Source: Serripes groenlandicus | Taxonomy: Eukaryota; Mollusca; Bivalvia; Cardiida; Cardiidae | DNA: 64,000 bases | Direction of reading: 5' to 3' | Assembly: GCA_031761405.1 (NCBI GenBank) | Contig: JASEVX010000003.1 | Span: 18,314,489 to 18,378,488 of the forward strand | Translations under genes and position numbers: made by a program | Part shown: positions 20,857 to 32,837 of the stretch, piece after piece | Position numbering within the stretch: the first letter of the stretch is position 1 | Layout: every line of letters begins with the position of its first letter | The notes under the pieces: model-generated | Told to the model about the DNA's origin: nothing | What the model saw: only the letters and a program-made list of their open reading frames with translations | The model's database searches: none

Positions 20857-21589
20857 AGATGTATCTAGGGTCAGGATCCTGAGGTTCCTTATTGCCATGA
20901 ATTTCTGCTTTCCTCCAAAAAACCTGAATATGAGACTCACATAACAAGAGCTTGTGTAAAGTTGTAAGTCGAGCACTATTAGAAATGAGATGAAACAGAA
21001 GAGGTTTGTCTCTATTAAAATAATTGAGAGGGATTTATGGAAGTGAACGATGTCTGGCTAGAATACTTGTGTTTCATCAAAACATGTATTAGAGGTCTGG
21101 CCAAGAATTAGTTAACTGAAAAAATACCCAAACCCCCCCCTGTTATACTGTTTTTTATTTAGATGTAAAGAATCTGAAGAAATGTAATCCTACAATTATT
21201 ACCTTTACATGCCATGTATTACTTAACAATATTGACCTGATCTTGGCCTTTTTAATAAATTGTACGAGTGGCTCTCTGTGAACACCAACTGTGACCATTG
21301 AAGATACAGTTTGGCCAGCACATCCATGCAGTCTGACTTGGCTCTGCAATGGTTGCAATTATTTGTAGAAGGTTTCAAGGAACTTCTATAAAGAAGAATC
21401 CATTTGGATCTGCAGGCAAGTCTCTTTTCCGCATGTTTTCTTGAAATATTGCCATTATATTATTACGACATGCATGTGGTTTTATAGAATTTACACTATG
21501 CCATATTGTAACTATGCATGTTTTCGTTAAACAAATAACTGATTTAATGAAACTCCTATAATTATATGAACCTGTTTATGGAAATGGTA

Positions 21590-21740
21590 CAAGATTATTT
21601 TTGTGAACCGTGAAGATCCACATAAACCTGTGCATCCACACAGTGTGAACCAGATCTACACTATTAACTAGCCCTTACTTACACATGCTAGAAACTTCTG
21701 TCAACTTGCGTAGATTCTGATAAGACAAAGGAGAGACATA
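21590..21740 (+). repeat. Dispersed repeat, partner of 14660-14800
   Basis: See 14660: same order of short matches, here with CCTGTGCATCCACACAGTG. Confidence 0.4.
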
Positions 21741-22314
21741 CGGACATGGAACCTTCACTGTGCAGATTTGTCGACTTGTGCCTTTTTACAGAGACGGGCA
21801 CATTTACAAAACAGTCAGGCACAGGTCAAAGTTGTAGAGTAATACCATTAGTGATCTCTCTTGAGTTTAGTTTTTACATTCTTTATTGTGTTGTTGTGTT
21901 CTCCTTGTTTTTATTTAACCTTTCTGCATACAGAAAACTTGAGATGCCGCTGCATTGAAGGTAAATGTGAAAATGTGAAATTGCTTAATGCAATAAAAGT
22001 TAACTATTCAGTAGCCAGAGTATGTTTCCAATTTCTGATAACTTGCATACATATACATAAGATATTTTGAAGGCAGACAACACTTAAAATATCAAATTGG
22101 GTAAACTGTTAAATTGGTTTGATTTTGTATTTGTAATTTATGTTTAAAGTTTTGATTAAAATATCAGATATTCTAGAAGAAAAACAGGACCAACTTGAGA
22201 CAACGGATTAGAAATTTCTTTTGAAAATTAATTGCAAAAAGCAGTTAATCTCATTTTCAAGAAATTATAAAAAAATTACTGCATACAAACATGTAGTTAG
22301 CTTTTCAAACAAAC

Positions 22315-22508
22315 AATAAATCTGCACAGCAGACAACTGAAAAATTAAAAGGCAAAACTATGAAGAATCTCTTAATCAAACTAGTTTTATTGAATTTAGC
22401 TGAAAGTATTGTGGCAAAAGGAGAAATTGCTTATTAACTTCAATGCTTTAATATGCAACATTCTGCAGATGTGTCGTATTGCGTCTTTAATTGGCAAAGG
22501 GTATAAGC
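22315..22508 (-). mobile_element. TTAA MITE, old copy
   Basis: AATAAATCTGCACAGCAGAC at left; GTATTGTGGCAAAAGGAGAA, ACATTCTGCAGATGTGTC and GGCAAAGGGTATAA at right. Confidence 0.55.
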
Positions 22509-22713
22509 TATTGGAATAGGGTAAAGAGTTGAGCATTTAATCTTCCATTTCATCTGTGTTGGCAATCATTATATTTTCTATAGATCTGCTCCCTGGTTGT
22601 ACATTATTGTTATTACATATGATGGAATGGGTTGGTATAAATCATTATTTATAAGTACAGCTGCTGTCCATTTTGTGTTCAAAGGCTCCTGATCTGTTAT
22701 ACTGTACAAACTG

Positions 22714-22922
22714 TATTAACCCTTTCCCACAGGCAGACACATTTTGACAATTCTGCAGCATATAATTATTGAAAACGTTGTGGTAAAAGGAGAAATTTCT
22801 CGTCATGAGCAATGTTTTCTTTTTTTCCCCAATTTTCCATCTCAATTCAATAATTGTACTTCCATTTATAGAGATCAGTTGAAGTTATCCGCTGCAGTGT
22901 TTGTGCTATGTGGGAAAGGTAT
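22714..22922 (+). mobile_element. TTAA MITE
   Basis: ATTAACCCTTTCCCACAGGC at left, GCTATGTGGGAAAGGTATA at right; the inner hairpin arm is partly deleted. Confidence 0.75.
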
Positions 22923-23015
22923 AGATTTGCCATCATTTTGTCAAACTATAGTGATGAAACTGTACATTGCTTCATCATTCCTTAATCCATACCATGGTGA
23001 CCTTCTCTCTAACCA

Positions 23016-23092
23016 GTGTGTTTTTCCCACATACAGACGCTTCCTGACGCCTCTGAAGTGGACGACTTTTGAAAACATTGTGACAAATAATA
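23016..23092 (+). mobile_element. TTAA MITE left third
   Basis: TTTTTCCCACATACAGACGC, TTCCTGACGCCTCTGAAG and GAAAACATTGTGACAAA; right side missing. Confidence 0.6.
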
Positions 23093-23223
23093 AACCAGTA
23101 GAATCTTCAGCTTAGGAAAACAACTGAGGAAAAGAATAAAAGCAAAGCTAAAATTTCATATGCTGTTGAAGTCATTGTTTGAATAGATAAAATTAGTTGT
23201 TTTTTGAGAAATATCTGCTTTTT

Positions 23224-24178
23224 AGCTCATCTGTGCACAAAGTGCTCAAGGTGAGCTATTGTGATCACATGTTGTCTGTTGTGCGTCTTCAACAAGTGCC
23301 TTGTTAACACTCTTCAGGCAACATTTTACATTCAATCTTCATGAAAGTTGATTAGAACATACATCTCCACCAAATCTTGGCCAATTTCGAAACTGGGTCA
23401 TGTGAGGTCAAAAACTATGTGACGTGATCAAATTGGAGGTAAATCTTGTTAACACTCTAGAAATGTTGTCAGAATGATTGTCTTCATCTAGGCCAAGTTC
23501 GAAAACTGGGTCAAAATGTAGAAAAATCTTGTTAACTCCCTGGAGGCTGTATCTTGGGCATGTTAAAATTATCAGAATAATTGTCTTAAATGATATCTAG
23601 GCCAAGTTAAATATAGGTCATATCCCGTCATAAACTAAGTCACTAGGCTAAATTGAAGGAAAATCTTGTTATAACTCGAGAGGCTGCATTTTCTGCTTCA
23701 GCAGCTTGAAACTTTGTCAGAATATTTTGTCTTGATGATATCTAGACCAATGTTGAAACTGGGTCATTTGAGATAACAAAAAAAATACTAGTTGCAAGGT
23801 CAAATTGAAGGAAAATCGTGTTAACGATCTGGAGGCCACACTTTTATCTTAAATATGTTGAAACTGTCAGAATAATTGTCTTGAAAATATATAGGCAAAG
23901 TTGTGTCACATCGGGTCATAAACAAGGTCACTAGACCAAATTGAAGGAAAATATTGTTAAAACTGATTGCAGCATTTTTATTTTTGCAAGAATGTTTGTC
24001 TTGATTGTATCTCAGCCAAGTTCGAAATGGGTTATGTCCGGTTAAAAACACGGTCACGTGGCCAAATTGAAGGAAAATCTTGTTAACACCTTATTACAAT
24101 GCAATACCACATAATGAGGTAGTGTGAATGACTTGACACAACTGAGGTGAGCGATCCGGGGACATAATGGCCCTCTTG
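23224..24178 (-). mobile_element. Helentron/HINE-like element, CAAGAGGGCC family
   Basis: Minus-strand start CAAGAGGGCCATTATGTCCC then GGATCGCTCACCTCAG; end has GCTCACCTTGAGCACTTTGT, a hairpin, and GATGAGCTAAAAA. The core repeats CCAAGTTCGAAA, GGTCACTAG and AAATTGAAGGAAAATCTTGT about every 110-130 bp, at least six units. Confidence 0.82.
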
Positions 24179-24220
24179 TTTGATAAATGTTTTCTGAAGT
24201 TGTCTCTATAGGAGAAAGCA

Positions 24221-24438
24221 TTAACCCTTTCCCACATACAGGAAATCTGCAGCAGACCACTTTGAAAACGGCTAGGCAAAAGTCTGTAAAATCTTTACAA
24301 ATGATGATATACTTATTGAATACAAGTGAAAACATTGTGGCAAAGGGATTATGAGCAATTTCTCCATTTGCCACATTGTTTTCAAAAGTTGTATGCTGCA
24401 GATGTGTCAAAATGTTTCTGCAAGTGGATAAGGGTTAA
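24221..24438 (-). mobile_element. TTAA MITE
   Basis: TTAACCCTTTCCCACATACA at left, GTGGATAAGGGTTAA at right; loop region shortened. Confidence 0.8.
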
Positions 24439-24712
24439 AACTGAATTCTGTGTGACTCAAGTTCTTTAAAAGTGAGTGAATTAAGATAAATTGTATGTGT
24501 GAAAGATACAATGAGTGTAGGTGAATTTAGATATGGCAAGTGCGAGTTAATCGTGAAAGCCTGTACCTGATAAACTATTTTTAGACAAATCTTAAATTAC
24601 ACAACTATAAGTTAAATGAATGTTTATAAAAACGATGATTTGCGTACAATTTATGTTTGCACAATGAATTCACAGAACATTGAATTGACAGACTTAGTTG
24701 AGAAGCATAACA

Positions 24713-24924
24713 ATTGAACTCTTTCCCACATGAAGAAAATCTGCAATAGACGGCTTAGAAAACTTTTTAGTCAAAAATATGGAAAATTTCTATAAATGAA
24801 AGTTAATTGTGGCTAAAGGAGAAAAAACATGTTGACAATGATGTTTCTCCTTTTGCCACACTGTTTTCAAAAGATGTCTGCTGCAAATGTGTCATATGTC
24901 GTCTGTATAAGGGAAAAGGCTATC
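24713..24924 (-). mobile_element. TTAA MITE, worn ends
   Basis: GAACTCTTTCCCACATGAAG at left, GTCTGTATAAGGGAAAAGGC at right; GTTTCTCCTTTTGCCACACT in the centre. Confidence 0.65.
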
Positions 24925-25314
24925 TAAGACATCTGATGAAAAGAAGGTGAATCATTTTGATAAAGTAAAAGAAATGTTAGAAATAATTGCTAGTTCATTG
25001 TGGTAAATTTCTACTGCATTCATAAGTTGTTTGCTACAGATGTGTTCAAAATTATGTTTACCAGGTAAAGGTTTTAATGACGTTGATATGATGTGGGTTT
25101 ATTTTATTTTGGTATATGTTGGATATAGAATGAAAGAATTCAATATTCTAGTTGTTTTATTTGTTGAGTATTTTATAGTTTGAGGTTAAATGATGTAAAT
25201 ACTAACTAAAGTAAAATTAAAACTGAAAATAATTTTTTGGATGTACAAATGATATACTTAATTACAAATGTACAAATTTAAATAATTTGCCACATTCTAC
25301 AAAATCTGCTGCAG

Positions 25315-25480
25315 ACGAATATTATGATCAATTTCATGTTTTAAAAAGGCTGCAAACACACCTGCAGCAGATGAGCATTATGATCAATTTTCTTTTAATC
25401 ATGTTTTAAAAGGCTGCAAACACACCTGCAGCAAATGAGCATTATGATCTTTTTTTTTTCAAAAGGCTGCAAAATGCACC
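25315..25480 (+). repeat. Threefold tandem repeat of about 65 bp derived from a TTAA MITE
   Basis: GCATTATGATCAATTTTC, CATGTTTTAAAAGGCTGCAA and ACACACCTGCAGCAGATGA recur three times with small changes. The pieces match the right half of the MITE (ATGAGCAATTTC, TGTTTTCAAAAG, TGCTGCAGA). Confidence 0.65.
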
Positions 25481-25642
25481 TCATCAAAATGTGTCTGCAT
25501 GTACGAAAGGAAAGGGGATGTAAGGCATCTGTATACTATACATATATATTTATGTATGAATGACTTTTGGAAATTTGGGGATCCAATGTCCCTCGATAAA
25601 GGTAAATTGGCGTACCACTAGTGGGGTTTCACTCCTCCAATC

Positions 25643-25648
25643 TTTATT
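25643..25648 (-). terminator. Poly(A) signal AATAAA for the 25672-25784 exon
   Basis: TTTATT on the plus strand, i.e. AATAAA on the minus strand, 24 bp beyond the stop codon, in context AAATAAAGATTGG. Confidence 0.45.
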
Positions 25649-25671
25649 TAAAAGATGCATCCATGACTAAA

Positions 25672-25784
25672 TTACATGCAGATGGATAGTGAAGACTGGT
25701 GAGACTGTGAATTCACAGACTTGTCAGAGTCCTCACTGAATGCAGGTTCATCCAGACCCCAAATTGCTAGACGCAGCTCTGTAT
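25672..25784 (-). CDS. Candidate terminal coding exon of an unrecognised gene
   Basis: A TTTCAG acceptor (25785-25787 on the minus strand) is followed by 36 open codons and a TAA. The peptide, including LRLAIWGLDEPAFSEDSDKS and ending LSICM, is serine/acidic-rich and looks protein-like rather than repeat-like. An AATAAA signal on the same strand lies 24 bp after the stop. The exon enters in the frame needing one base from an upstream exon, which I could not find between 25790 and 34900. It does not belong to AKAP1 (opposite strand) and does not extend the complete aldolase. A retrocopy or non-coding explanation remains possible. Confidence 0.42.
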
Positions 25785-25789
25785 CTGAA

Positions 25790-26346
25790 ATCTTTATAAA
25801 TGTGGCACCAATCCATACAATATAACCAATTCAAATGCACTGAATAACCTCCGATGCTGCCTCCAAAGAAAATGATAATGAATGAAAGAGTGGACTGTGG
25901 TACATGACTATATTGTATATTAGATTCAATGAGTGCTTTTTCCTTTGTCATTCAATGTTACTGTTTCAACTCTTTTTGCTGGAATAATAAATTAAAAACT
26001 ATAACCCTTGTTAAATGTTATTGTTTTTTATGCCCACCGATTCATGATGGTAGGGTTTCGGAATTTAGGAAATACTTTTCTGTTTAAGACTTTTATGTTG
26101 TACATATATGTACATCACATGTATCTCCAAAAGTATTTGACTTGCAAATTGTGAAACATTACTGAACTGTTCTTCATAGAGTGAAGCTTCGTACCTGGCA
26201 TTTGTAATGGAATCAAAGCAGTAAGACTACCTGTTAGCGAAGTGGTGCAGTGTCCAAAGGTCCCAGCTTCAAATCTCATGAGCTGCATCTACCATGAAAA
26301 CGGCAAAAGCACTCGATAAAGTCTGCAGGAAGCTGGTATCAAGCAT
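25790..26346. other. Intergenic, mostly featureless
   Basis: Contains a fragment of the TGCCCCC-type element end at 26026-26060 (TTTTTATGCCCACCGATTC). Nothing else is supported. Confidence 0.4.
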
Positions 26347-26625
26347 GATTATACCCTTGAAGAAGAGGGGGTATATATGAGTCGCTCTGTCTGTCTGTCG
26401 GTCGGAAGCCATATTTTGTCTGGCCTATTTCTTACAAACCACTGGGTGGAATTCAATAACATTTTACATGAAGCTTCTATACCAAGAGATGTACATATCC
26501 TAAAGGTCTTGCAATTGCATGTTATTTTACAGAGTTATGGCCCTTTTACTTATTAAGTTATGGTGTAGGTCAAGGTGCTGTTTAGGGGGTATTTATCATC
26601 TTCAGTGATAGTTCTAGTTAATTTA
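26347..26625 (-). mobile_element. TACCCCC-type element, copy 1
   Basis: Nearly the same sequence as 42068-42366 but inverted. Left end ATTATACCC with the hairpin side GAAGAAGAGGGGGTATA; right end GGGGGTATTTATCATCTTCA followed by GTGATAGTTCTAGTT. Inside, TGGGTGGAATTCAATAA and GTTATGGCCCTTTTAC are shared. Confidence 0.75.
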
Positions 26626-26669
26626 AACTGAAGGCTTGTTTCGCAATTGATGCAAAATGAATAAGTTTT

Positions 26670-26805
26670 AACCCTTTCCCACATACATTAAATCTGGATG
26701 GTGTGTACATAGTTTTAAGTTTCCAGGTATTCATAACATTTTCCAACAAGCAGACAACTTTTAAAAACAATTTGTGGCAACCACAATGAGCAAGATATTT
26801 GTTCA
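26670..26805. mobile_element. TTAA MITE, heavily altered
   Basis: TTTAACCCTTTCCCACATAC at left, then AGCAGACAACTTTTAAAAAC and AATGAGCAAG in wrong spacing. Confidence 0.45.
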
Positions 26806-27064
26806 TCACTTTTTTTCTGCGTGGCGGATCTATTTCAAACTTACAACATTTATACCCAGTGATCCGGATGATGGAACATAACTAGAGTGCGTCAATTTTT
26901 GGAATTGTCTCCCTTTTCTATGTTTCTAGTTTGACCGTTTCTGTCTGGAGATATATCTCAAAAGAAACTATTTCTTTACTTCTGACAATGTTTCTTACTC
27001 TGTATCAAAATTATACTACAATTTTTCCAAACGAGTGCTGCCCAAACCAACCTTAACATAATTA

Positions 27065-27095
27065 TTAGCTCCACTGGCATCAGCCAGTAAACTTC
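27065..27095 (-). repeat. 3' tip of a GAGCTAAA-ended element
   Basis: Minus strand reads CTGGCTGATGCCAGTGGAGC then TAATAA, matching the tip at 28150-28174. Confidence 0.4.
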
Positions 27096-27317
27096 AAATG
27101 ACTTCTATGTTATTACTAGGCCAATTGTGATATGTAGCATACTCTCGATGTCCCCTCCTAAATTCTTACAACTTTTTTGGATCTTAACATATTTCTTGTT
27201 TCCATGGCAAAGGAAGGAAGAACATGTATATGGTCGATTTCCATCTAATTTTGTAGAACTCTATCCTTGACCTTGTACCAGATACCTTCAAGTCATGTTT
27301 ATTGGGCTAAATGCATG

Positions 27318-27443
27318 GTCTTTTGCCACAATTTTTTCCACTTTTAGTCCGGTTATTCATTCAATTATAAAGATTTTCTATTTTTTTTGATAAAAGTTTA
27401 AGTTGTCTGCTGCAGATTTGTCGTAAGAAGGAAAGGGTTAACA
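27318..27443 (+). mobile_element. TTAA MITE right half
   Basis: CTTTTGCCACAATTTTTTCC through GTCTGCTGCAGATTTGTCG to GAAGGAAAGGGTTAA; left half absent. Confidence 0.65.
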
Positions 27444-27510
27444 AGTTTTTCATTAGAAATCTGCTGCAGATGAAGGAAACAGCTTCTGCATTTGGGAAAG
27501 AGTTAACCAT
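27440..27510 (+). mobile_element. Mini TTAA-flanked derivative
   Basis: Seventy bases between two TTAA sites with CTGCTGCAGATGAAGGAAAC and TTTGGGAAAGAGTTAA. A related stretch is at 63402-63458. Confidence 0.5.
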
Positions 27511-27524
27511 GTTTTCGACATGAT

Positions 27525-28174
27525 TGAAGGAATCTGATAGAGGGTCTCCCAAGGAACATTTCTACAAAATTATTTGAAAATTGGGCAAACATTTTCGGTG
27601 ATGATTTTTTAAGTTTTCACTATAGCCATATAAGGCAAAATATTCCCGCCCCCCTGGTGGCCATGTTTTTTGACCAATCAATTTGGCTTGAAGGAATCTG
27701 ATAAAGAGTCACCCAAGGAACATATCTACAAAATTATTTGAAAATCAGACCGACACTTGCAGAGGATAAGTTTTATTTAGTTTTCACTATAGCCATATAA
27801 GGCAAAATAGCCCCGCCCCCTGGTGGCCATGTTTTTCGTCCAATCAATCTTGCTTGAGGGAATCTGATAGAGGGTCACCTAAGAAACATTTCTACAAAAT
27901 TATTTGAAAATCGGCCAACCACTTTCGGAGAAGATTTTTTGAGTTTACACTATTTCTTTCTTTCGGTTGCCATGGAAACCAGAAATTTTGCATGGATCTA
28001 AAAAATTTGAAGGAATTCAGGAGAGGACATTGAGAGGATGCTTCCTATGAAGTTTCATCCTAATTGGCCCAGTGTTTAGGGAGGAGAAGTCGTTTGAAGC
28101 AAAACGTTAACGGACGCACGCACGGCGGACAATTCGCCATGACATAAACTTGACTGGATTCAGCCAGTGGAGCT
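27525..28174 (+). mobile_element. Helentron/HINE-like element, 5'-truncated
   Basis: Tandem units of about 170 bp (GAAGGAATCTGATAGAGGGT, AACATTTCTACAAAATTATT, CCATATAAGGCAAAATA, GGTGGCCATGTTTT), then a unique 3' part with CGCACGGCGGACAATTCGCC and the terminal hairpin CTGGATTCAGCCAG before TGGAGCTAAAAA. Confidence 0.72.
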
Positions 28175-29035
28175 AAAAATGAAATTATAAAGTTTTGCCA
28201 TTTTGCGCCTTTCCTGATGCCGCCTGACTGCCATGTTTTTCAATCAATCAGTACTTGAACAACTTTTGTAGAGGGTCAGCCAAGGAACATTTCTACCAAA
28301 TTATATTGGAATCTGACAAGCTGATTCAGAGGAGAAGATTTTTGAAATTTGGAAATTTCACACCCCTTCTGATGCCCCAGCAACCAAAGTTCTCCATGGA
28401 ATTTAAATCTTCGAACAATTATGAAAGAGGACCACCAAAGGATCATTCCTGTGAAGTTAACTTGAAATTGGTCCAGTGGAATGGTAGGAGTTGTCATTTG
28501 TAGCTAAGTTCTATTTACCCCTTTTGTGATGATGCCTGGTTGCTATGATTTTGTAACCAACCAGTAAGGCTTGGTCAAATTAAGTAGAGGATCACTGAAG
28601 TAAGTTATTCAAGTTTTTTTTTAAATCCGACAAGCATTTTCATAAAAATGGAATTTTCAAATTTTGCCCTTTTCCTGATGCCGCCGGACTGCCATGTTTT
28701 TCAACTAATTGGTATGACTTGAACAACTTCTGTAGAGGGTCACCCAAGGAACATTTCTACTAAATTATATTGGAATCTTACAATCAGATTCAGAGGAGAA
28801 GATTTTTAAAGTTTAGACATTTTGCCCCCTTTCTGATGCCGCAGCAACCAAAGTTCTCAACGGAATTTAAATCTTTGAACAATTTTGAAAGAGGACCTTT
28901 AAAGGGACATTCCTGTGAAGTTTGTGATGACGCCTGGTTGCTATGATTGTGTAACCAATCAATACGGCTTGATAAAATTAAGTAGCGCATCACTGAGCTA
29001 AGATTCTTATTTAATTTTCTTTAGAACTTTAATAA

Positions 29036-31626
29036 CAAGAGCTGTCGGAGGACAGCGCGCTCGACTATTCCACCTCTTATTTAAGTTACTGAGATAGTGG
29101 TGTAGTTGCATGCAAAACATTATCAACATTTCTTAAAGGGTGATAATTTGTATTATATGCAGGATAGAGTTATTTAATTTGATTATTTTCATAGGTGTGA
29201 TGGTTAGGAAGGGTTGTATAACGTTTCAATGGAATGCATCAAGTAGTCACTAAGATATGGACTCTTAATGTAGTTGCATGCAAACCTTAACAATTTGCAC
29301 CATATGCAGGATAGAGTTATCTTAATTGGTTGTGGTTATAGTTGTGAAATTGGGAAAGGTTGTATAAAGTTTCAATACAATGCTTCAAGTTGTTACTGAG
29401 ATTACACTCTAAATGTAGATGCAAAACTCTTACCAGAATTTCTAAGTCCAAAAAGGGCCATAACTTGCAATTTTTTTACATAGGTGTGATGGTTGGGAAG
29501 GGCTGTAAAAAGTTTCAATGCAATGCATCAAGTAGTTACTAAGATATGGTCTCTTAATGTAGTTGCATGCAAAACTTTAACCAGAATTTCTAAGTAAATA
29601 GGGCCATAACTTGCATAAAATGCAGGATAGATTAATCATTTATTTAACTCGAAAATCAACATATTTGTGATAGTTTGGAAGGGTTGTATAAAGTTTCAAA
29701 GTAATGCATCACGTAAATACTAGGATATCTACTCTTAATGTAGTTGCATGCAAAACTTTAACCAAATTCCTAGTTTAAACAAGAGGGCCAAGATGACCCT
29801 AAATCGATCACCTGATTGATAGTAAATTAGTAGAAATATCTGGGAAAAAGATCAAGGAGTGAACACTTCTCAAGAAACAGCTTATAAGTAAAGGTCATTT
29901 ATATCTTGAAATCTAACAAGAACTTCAATTAGAATTGAATTATAAAGTTTTTGTCATTTTGCACCTTTCTTGATCTGTTTTTCACCTTGCTGTTGAGGCC
30001 AGAAATGTTGCGGTTTTAACCTTCAACTTCCTGTTCAAGACAACCCTTGCATAATACTCTGCCAAGTGTTACCTCCCAATACATTAACTGTAGTATTTGA
30101 GTTCATATTTACCTCTTCACCAACTATGATATCTTTAACAATAGTTACAAGGACAAATCATGTCATAATTGCTTGTTCACTTTCAATAACAATTTTTTAT
30201 TTCCACCTTGCTGTTGAGACCAGAAATGTTGCGATTTTAACTTTCCACTTCCTATTCAAGACAACCCTTGCATAATACTCTGCCAAGTGTTACCTCCCCT
30301 AGACCATCAATCTAATAACCATATGTCATTTGAAGAAAAAAGTTAATTTTACTCCTTTTCTGATGCTGCTTGGTTGCTATGCCTTTCAACAAATCAATAT
30401 GGCTTGATAAAGTATGTAGATGATCAATGAAAGAACATTTCTACAAAACTATCTTTAAATCAGACAAGCACTTTTATAAGGATGCTTTATTAAAGTATTG
30501 TCATTTTGCCCCTTTTTTGAAGCCGCCTGACTGCCATGTTTTTCGACCAATCAGTATGGAACAATTTTTATAGAGGGTCACCCAAGGAACATTTCTACCA
30601 AATTATATTTGAATCTGACAGGCAGATTCGGAGGAGAAGATTTTTAAAGTTTGGACATTTTGTCCCCTTTCTGATGCCGCAGCAACCAAAGTTCTCAATG
30701 GAATTTAAATCTTTGAACAATTTTGAAAGAGGACCACCAAAGGAACATTCCTGTGATGTTTGATGGAAATTGTTCTTGCGGTTCAGGAGGAGATGATGTT
30801 TAAAGCTAAAAGTTAACGACGGACGACGGACGATGGACACAGAGTGATCAGAATAGCTCACCTTGAGCCTTTGGCTCTAGGTGATCTAAAAAGGGCCATA
30901 TATTGCAAAATATACTGGATAGAGTTATCATACTTAATTGTTTACATAGGTGTGATGATTGGGAAGGGTTGTATAAAGTTTCAATGCAATGCATCAAGTA
31001 GTTACTAAGATATGATCTCTTAATGTAGTTGCACGCAAAACTTTAACCAGAATTTCTAAGTAAAAAAAGGGCCATAACTTGCATGAAATGCATGATAGAG
31101 TTATCTAACTTGATTATCTACACAGGTGTGATAGTTGGGTAGGGTTGTAGAAAGTTTCAATGCAATGCATCAGGTAAATACAGAGATATGGACTCTTTTA
31201 ATTTACTTGCACGCAAAACTTTAACCAGAATTTCTAAGTACAAAAAGGGCCATAACTTTCATAAAATGCAGGATAGAGATATCTAACTTGATAATCTACA
31301 TAGGTGTGATGGTTGGGTAGGGTTGTATAAAGTTTCAATGCAATACATCAAGTAAATACTGAGATATGGACTCTTAATTTAGTTGCACGCAATACTTTAA
31401 CCAGAATTTCTAAGTAAAAAAGGGCCATAACTTGCATAAAATGCAGGATAGAGTTATCTAACTTGATAATCTACATAGGTGTGACAGTTTAGTAGGGTTG
31501 TAGAAAGTTTCAATGCAATACATGTAGTATTTAAGTACTTGCATGCAAAACCTTAACCAAAGTGTGACGTGGACGCCGACACCAGGTTGAGTAGTATAGC
31601 TCTCATATTCTTCGAATAGTCGAGCT
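29036..31626 (+). mobile_element. Helentron/HINE-like element, GCTGTCGG family
   Basis: Starts CAAGAGCTGTCGGAGGACAG (hairpin GCTGTC-GGAG-GACAGC), then CGCTCGACTATTC; ends with ATTCTTCGAATAGTCGAGCT and an A run, so GCTCGACTATTC / GAATAGTCGAGC form subterminal inverted repeats. The core repeats GTTGCATGCAAAACTTTAAC, AAAAAGGGCCATAACTTGCA and GGGTTGTATAAAGTTTCAAT roughly every 130-170 bp. It contains the 29780-30887 insertion. Confidence 0.82.
29780..30887 (+). mobile_element. HINE-like element nested in 29036-31626
   Basis: Starts CAAGAGGGCCAAGATGACCC then TCGATCACCTGATTG; ends CTCACCTTGAGCCTTTGGCT, then AGGTGATCT and AAAAA. Flanking sequence joins to rebuild the host repeat (TTCCTAGTTTAA...AAAAAGGGCCATA). 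Confidence 0.8.
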
Positions 31627-32035
31627 AAAAATGAAATTATAAAAAATTGTCATTTTTCGCCTTTCCTGATGCTTACTGACTGCCATGTTTTTCAACCAAT
31701 CAGTACGACTTGAACAACTTTTGAAGAGGGTCGCCCAAGGAACATTTCTACCAAATTATATTGGAATCTTAAAAGCAGATTCAGAGGAGAATATTTTTAT
31801 AGTTTGGACATTTTGCCCCCTTTCTGATGCCGCAGCAGCCAGTTCTCAATGGAATTTAAATCTTTGAACAATTTTGAAAGAGGACCACCAAAGGAACATT
31901 CCTGTGAAGTTTGGGTTGAAATTTGTCCTGTGGTTTAGTAGGAGATGATGTTTAAAGCTAAAAGTTTATGACGGACAGAGAGTGATAAGAATAGATCACC
32001 TTGAGCCTTCGGCTCAGGTGATCTAAAAATATGGA

Positions 32036-32196
32036 AAATCTCTGTAAAAGAAAGCATAATTAATTTATAGAGTTAAAAACATTCTGCCGAAATGAGAAAT
32101 TGCTCATCATGAGCAAATTCTCCTTTTAACACAGTGTTTTCAAAGGTCGTATGCTGCAGAGGCATCAGAAAGCATCTGTATGTGGGAAAGGGATAG
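32036..32196 (-). mobile_element. TTAA MITE right part
   Basis: ATATGGAAAATCTCTGTAAA, the palindrome ATTGCTCATCATGAGCAAAT, and CTGTATGTGGGAAAGGGATA. The left part is separated by or lost at the element ending at 32024. Confidence 0.7.
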
Positions 32197-32252
32197 AGCA
32201 AAGCCTCACAGATTGGATGGACTGGCTGGTCTGGCTCTATACTGGTGGCACA
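32195..32252 (+). repeat. Dispersed repeat shared with the window's right edge
   Basis: About 55 bp (GAGCAAAGCCTCACAGATTG, GATGGACTGGCTGGTC, CTATACTGGTG) match 63943-64000. Another part of such a repeat may be 32695-32830 on the minus strand (GGTCGCAAATGCCTGG). Class unknown. Confidence 0.5.
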
Positions 32253-32837
32253 GGCTTTCAAACAAGAGCCACTGCTCGTCGACTTTTGAACATTTTCATG
32301 ACAGTTTTTTCAACATTTACTTCCAAAATAGTTTTGAACTTTTTATTACTTACTTTGTTGTCACAATTAGCATAATTTGCAGAAGTTTCAACATTTCAAC
32401 ATTTCAAAATGATGATCTCCACCTGGAGTTCATCACCTTTTACATGAATACAGTACATAATACATATACATTGGTAACTACATTGAAATACCATTTCTGA
32501 TTATCACAAAATATAATTCACTAATTACATTTACAACTATTTATCAATGGCCTGTTCTTTAAAGAATGTTGTAGTATGTTACAACTTATGGGACAAAATT
32601 GTGTTTATTTAATAAACTTTGTTACATATTAACATTTGTAAAATACACAAAAAGACAATGATTGAATGAAAAGACATAATTGTTGGTGATACCGGTAACA
32701 AAGGCAATTCAATAAAGCGAGCGGTGCTCTGGGAAACCAGGCATTTGCGACCAGTGAAGATTGAAGTCAGCCTGCACACCGCACAGTTTCTGTTTACATC
32801 CGAAAGCATGGAAGGTTGGTCTTCCTGGCACACCACT

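Larger units (their letters stand above)
20427..22310. other. AKAP1 3' flank, no further gene seen
   Basis: Holds the AKAP1 3' UTR of unknown length, a decayed MITE, the 21590 dispersed repeat and a weak MITE-like stretch from 21915. ORFs at 21155, 21746 and 21861 are short and show no family. Confidence 0.4.
28185..32024 (+). mobile_element. Composite HINE-like element, outer layer of a nest
   Basis: Left portion 28185-29035 repeats AACATTTCTACCAAATTATA and CAGCAACCAAAGTTCTC units; right portion 31627-32024 continues the same family and ends with the hairpin TTGAGCCTTCGGCTCA and GGTGATCTAAAAA. The 5' start was not found. It is interrupted by 29036-31626. Confidence 0.6.
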
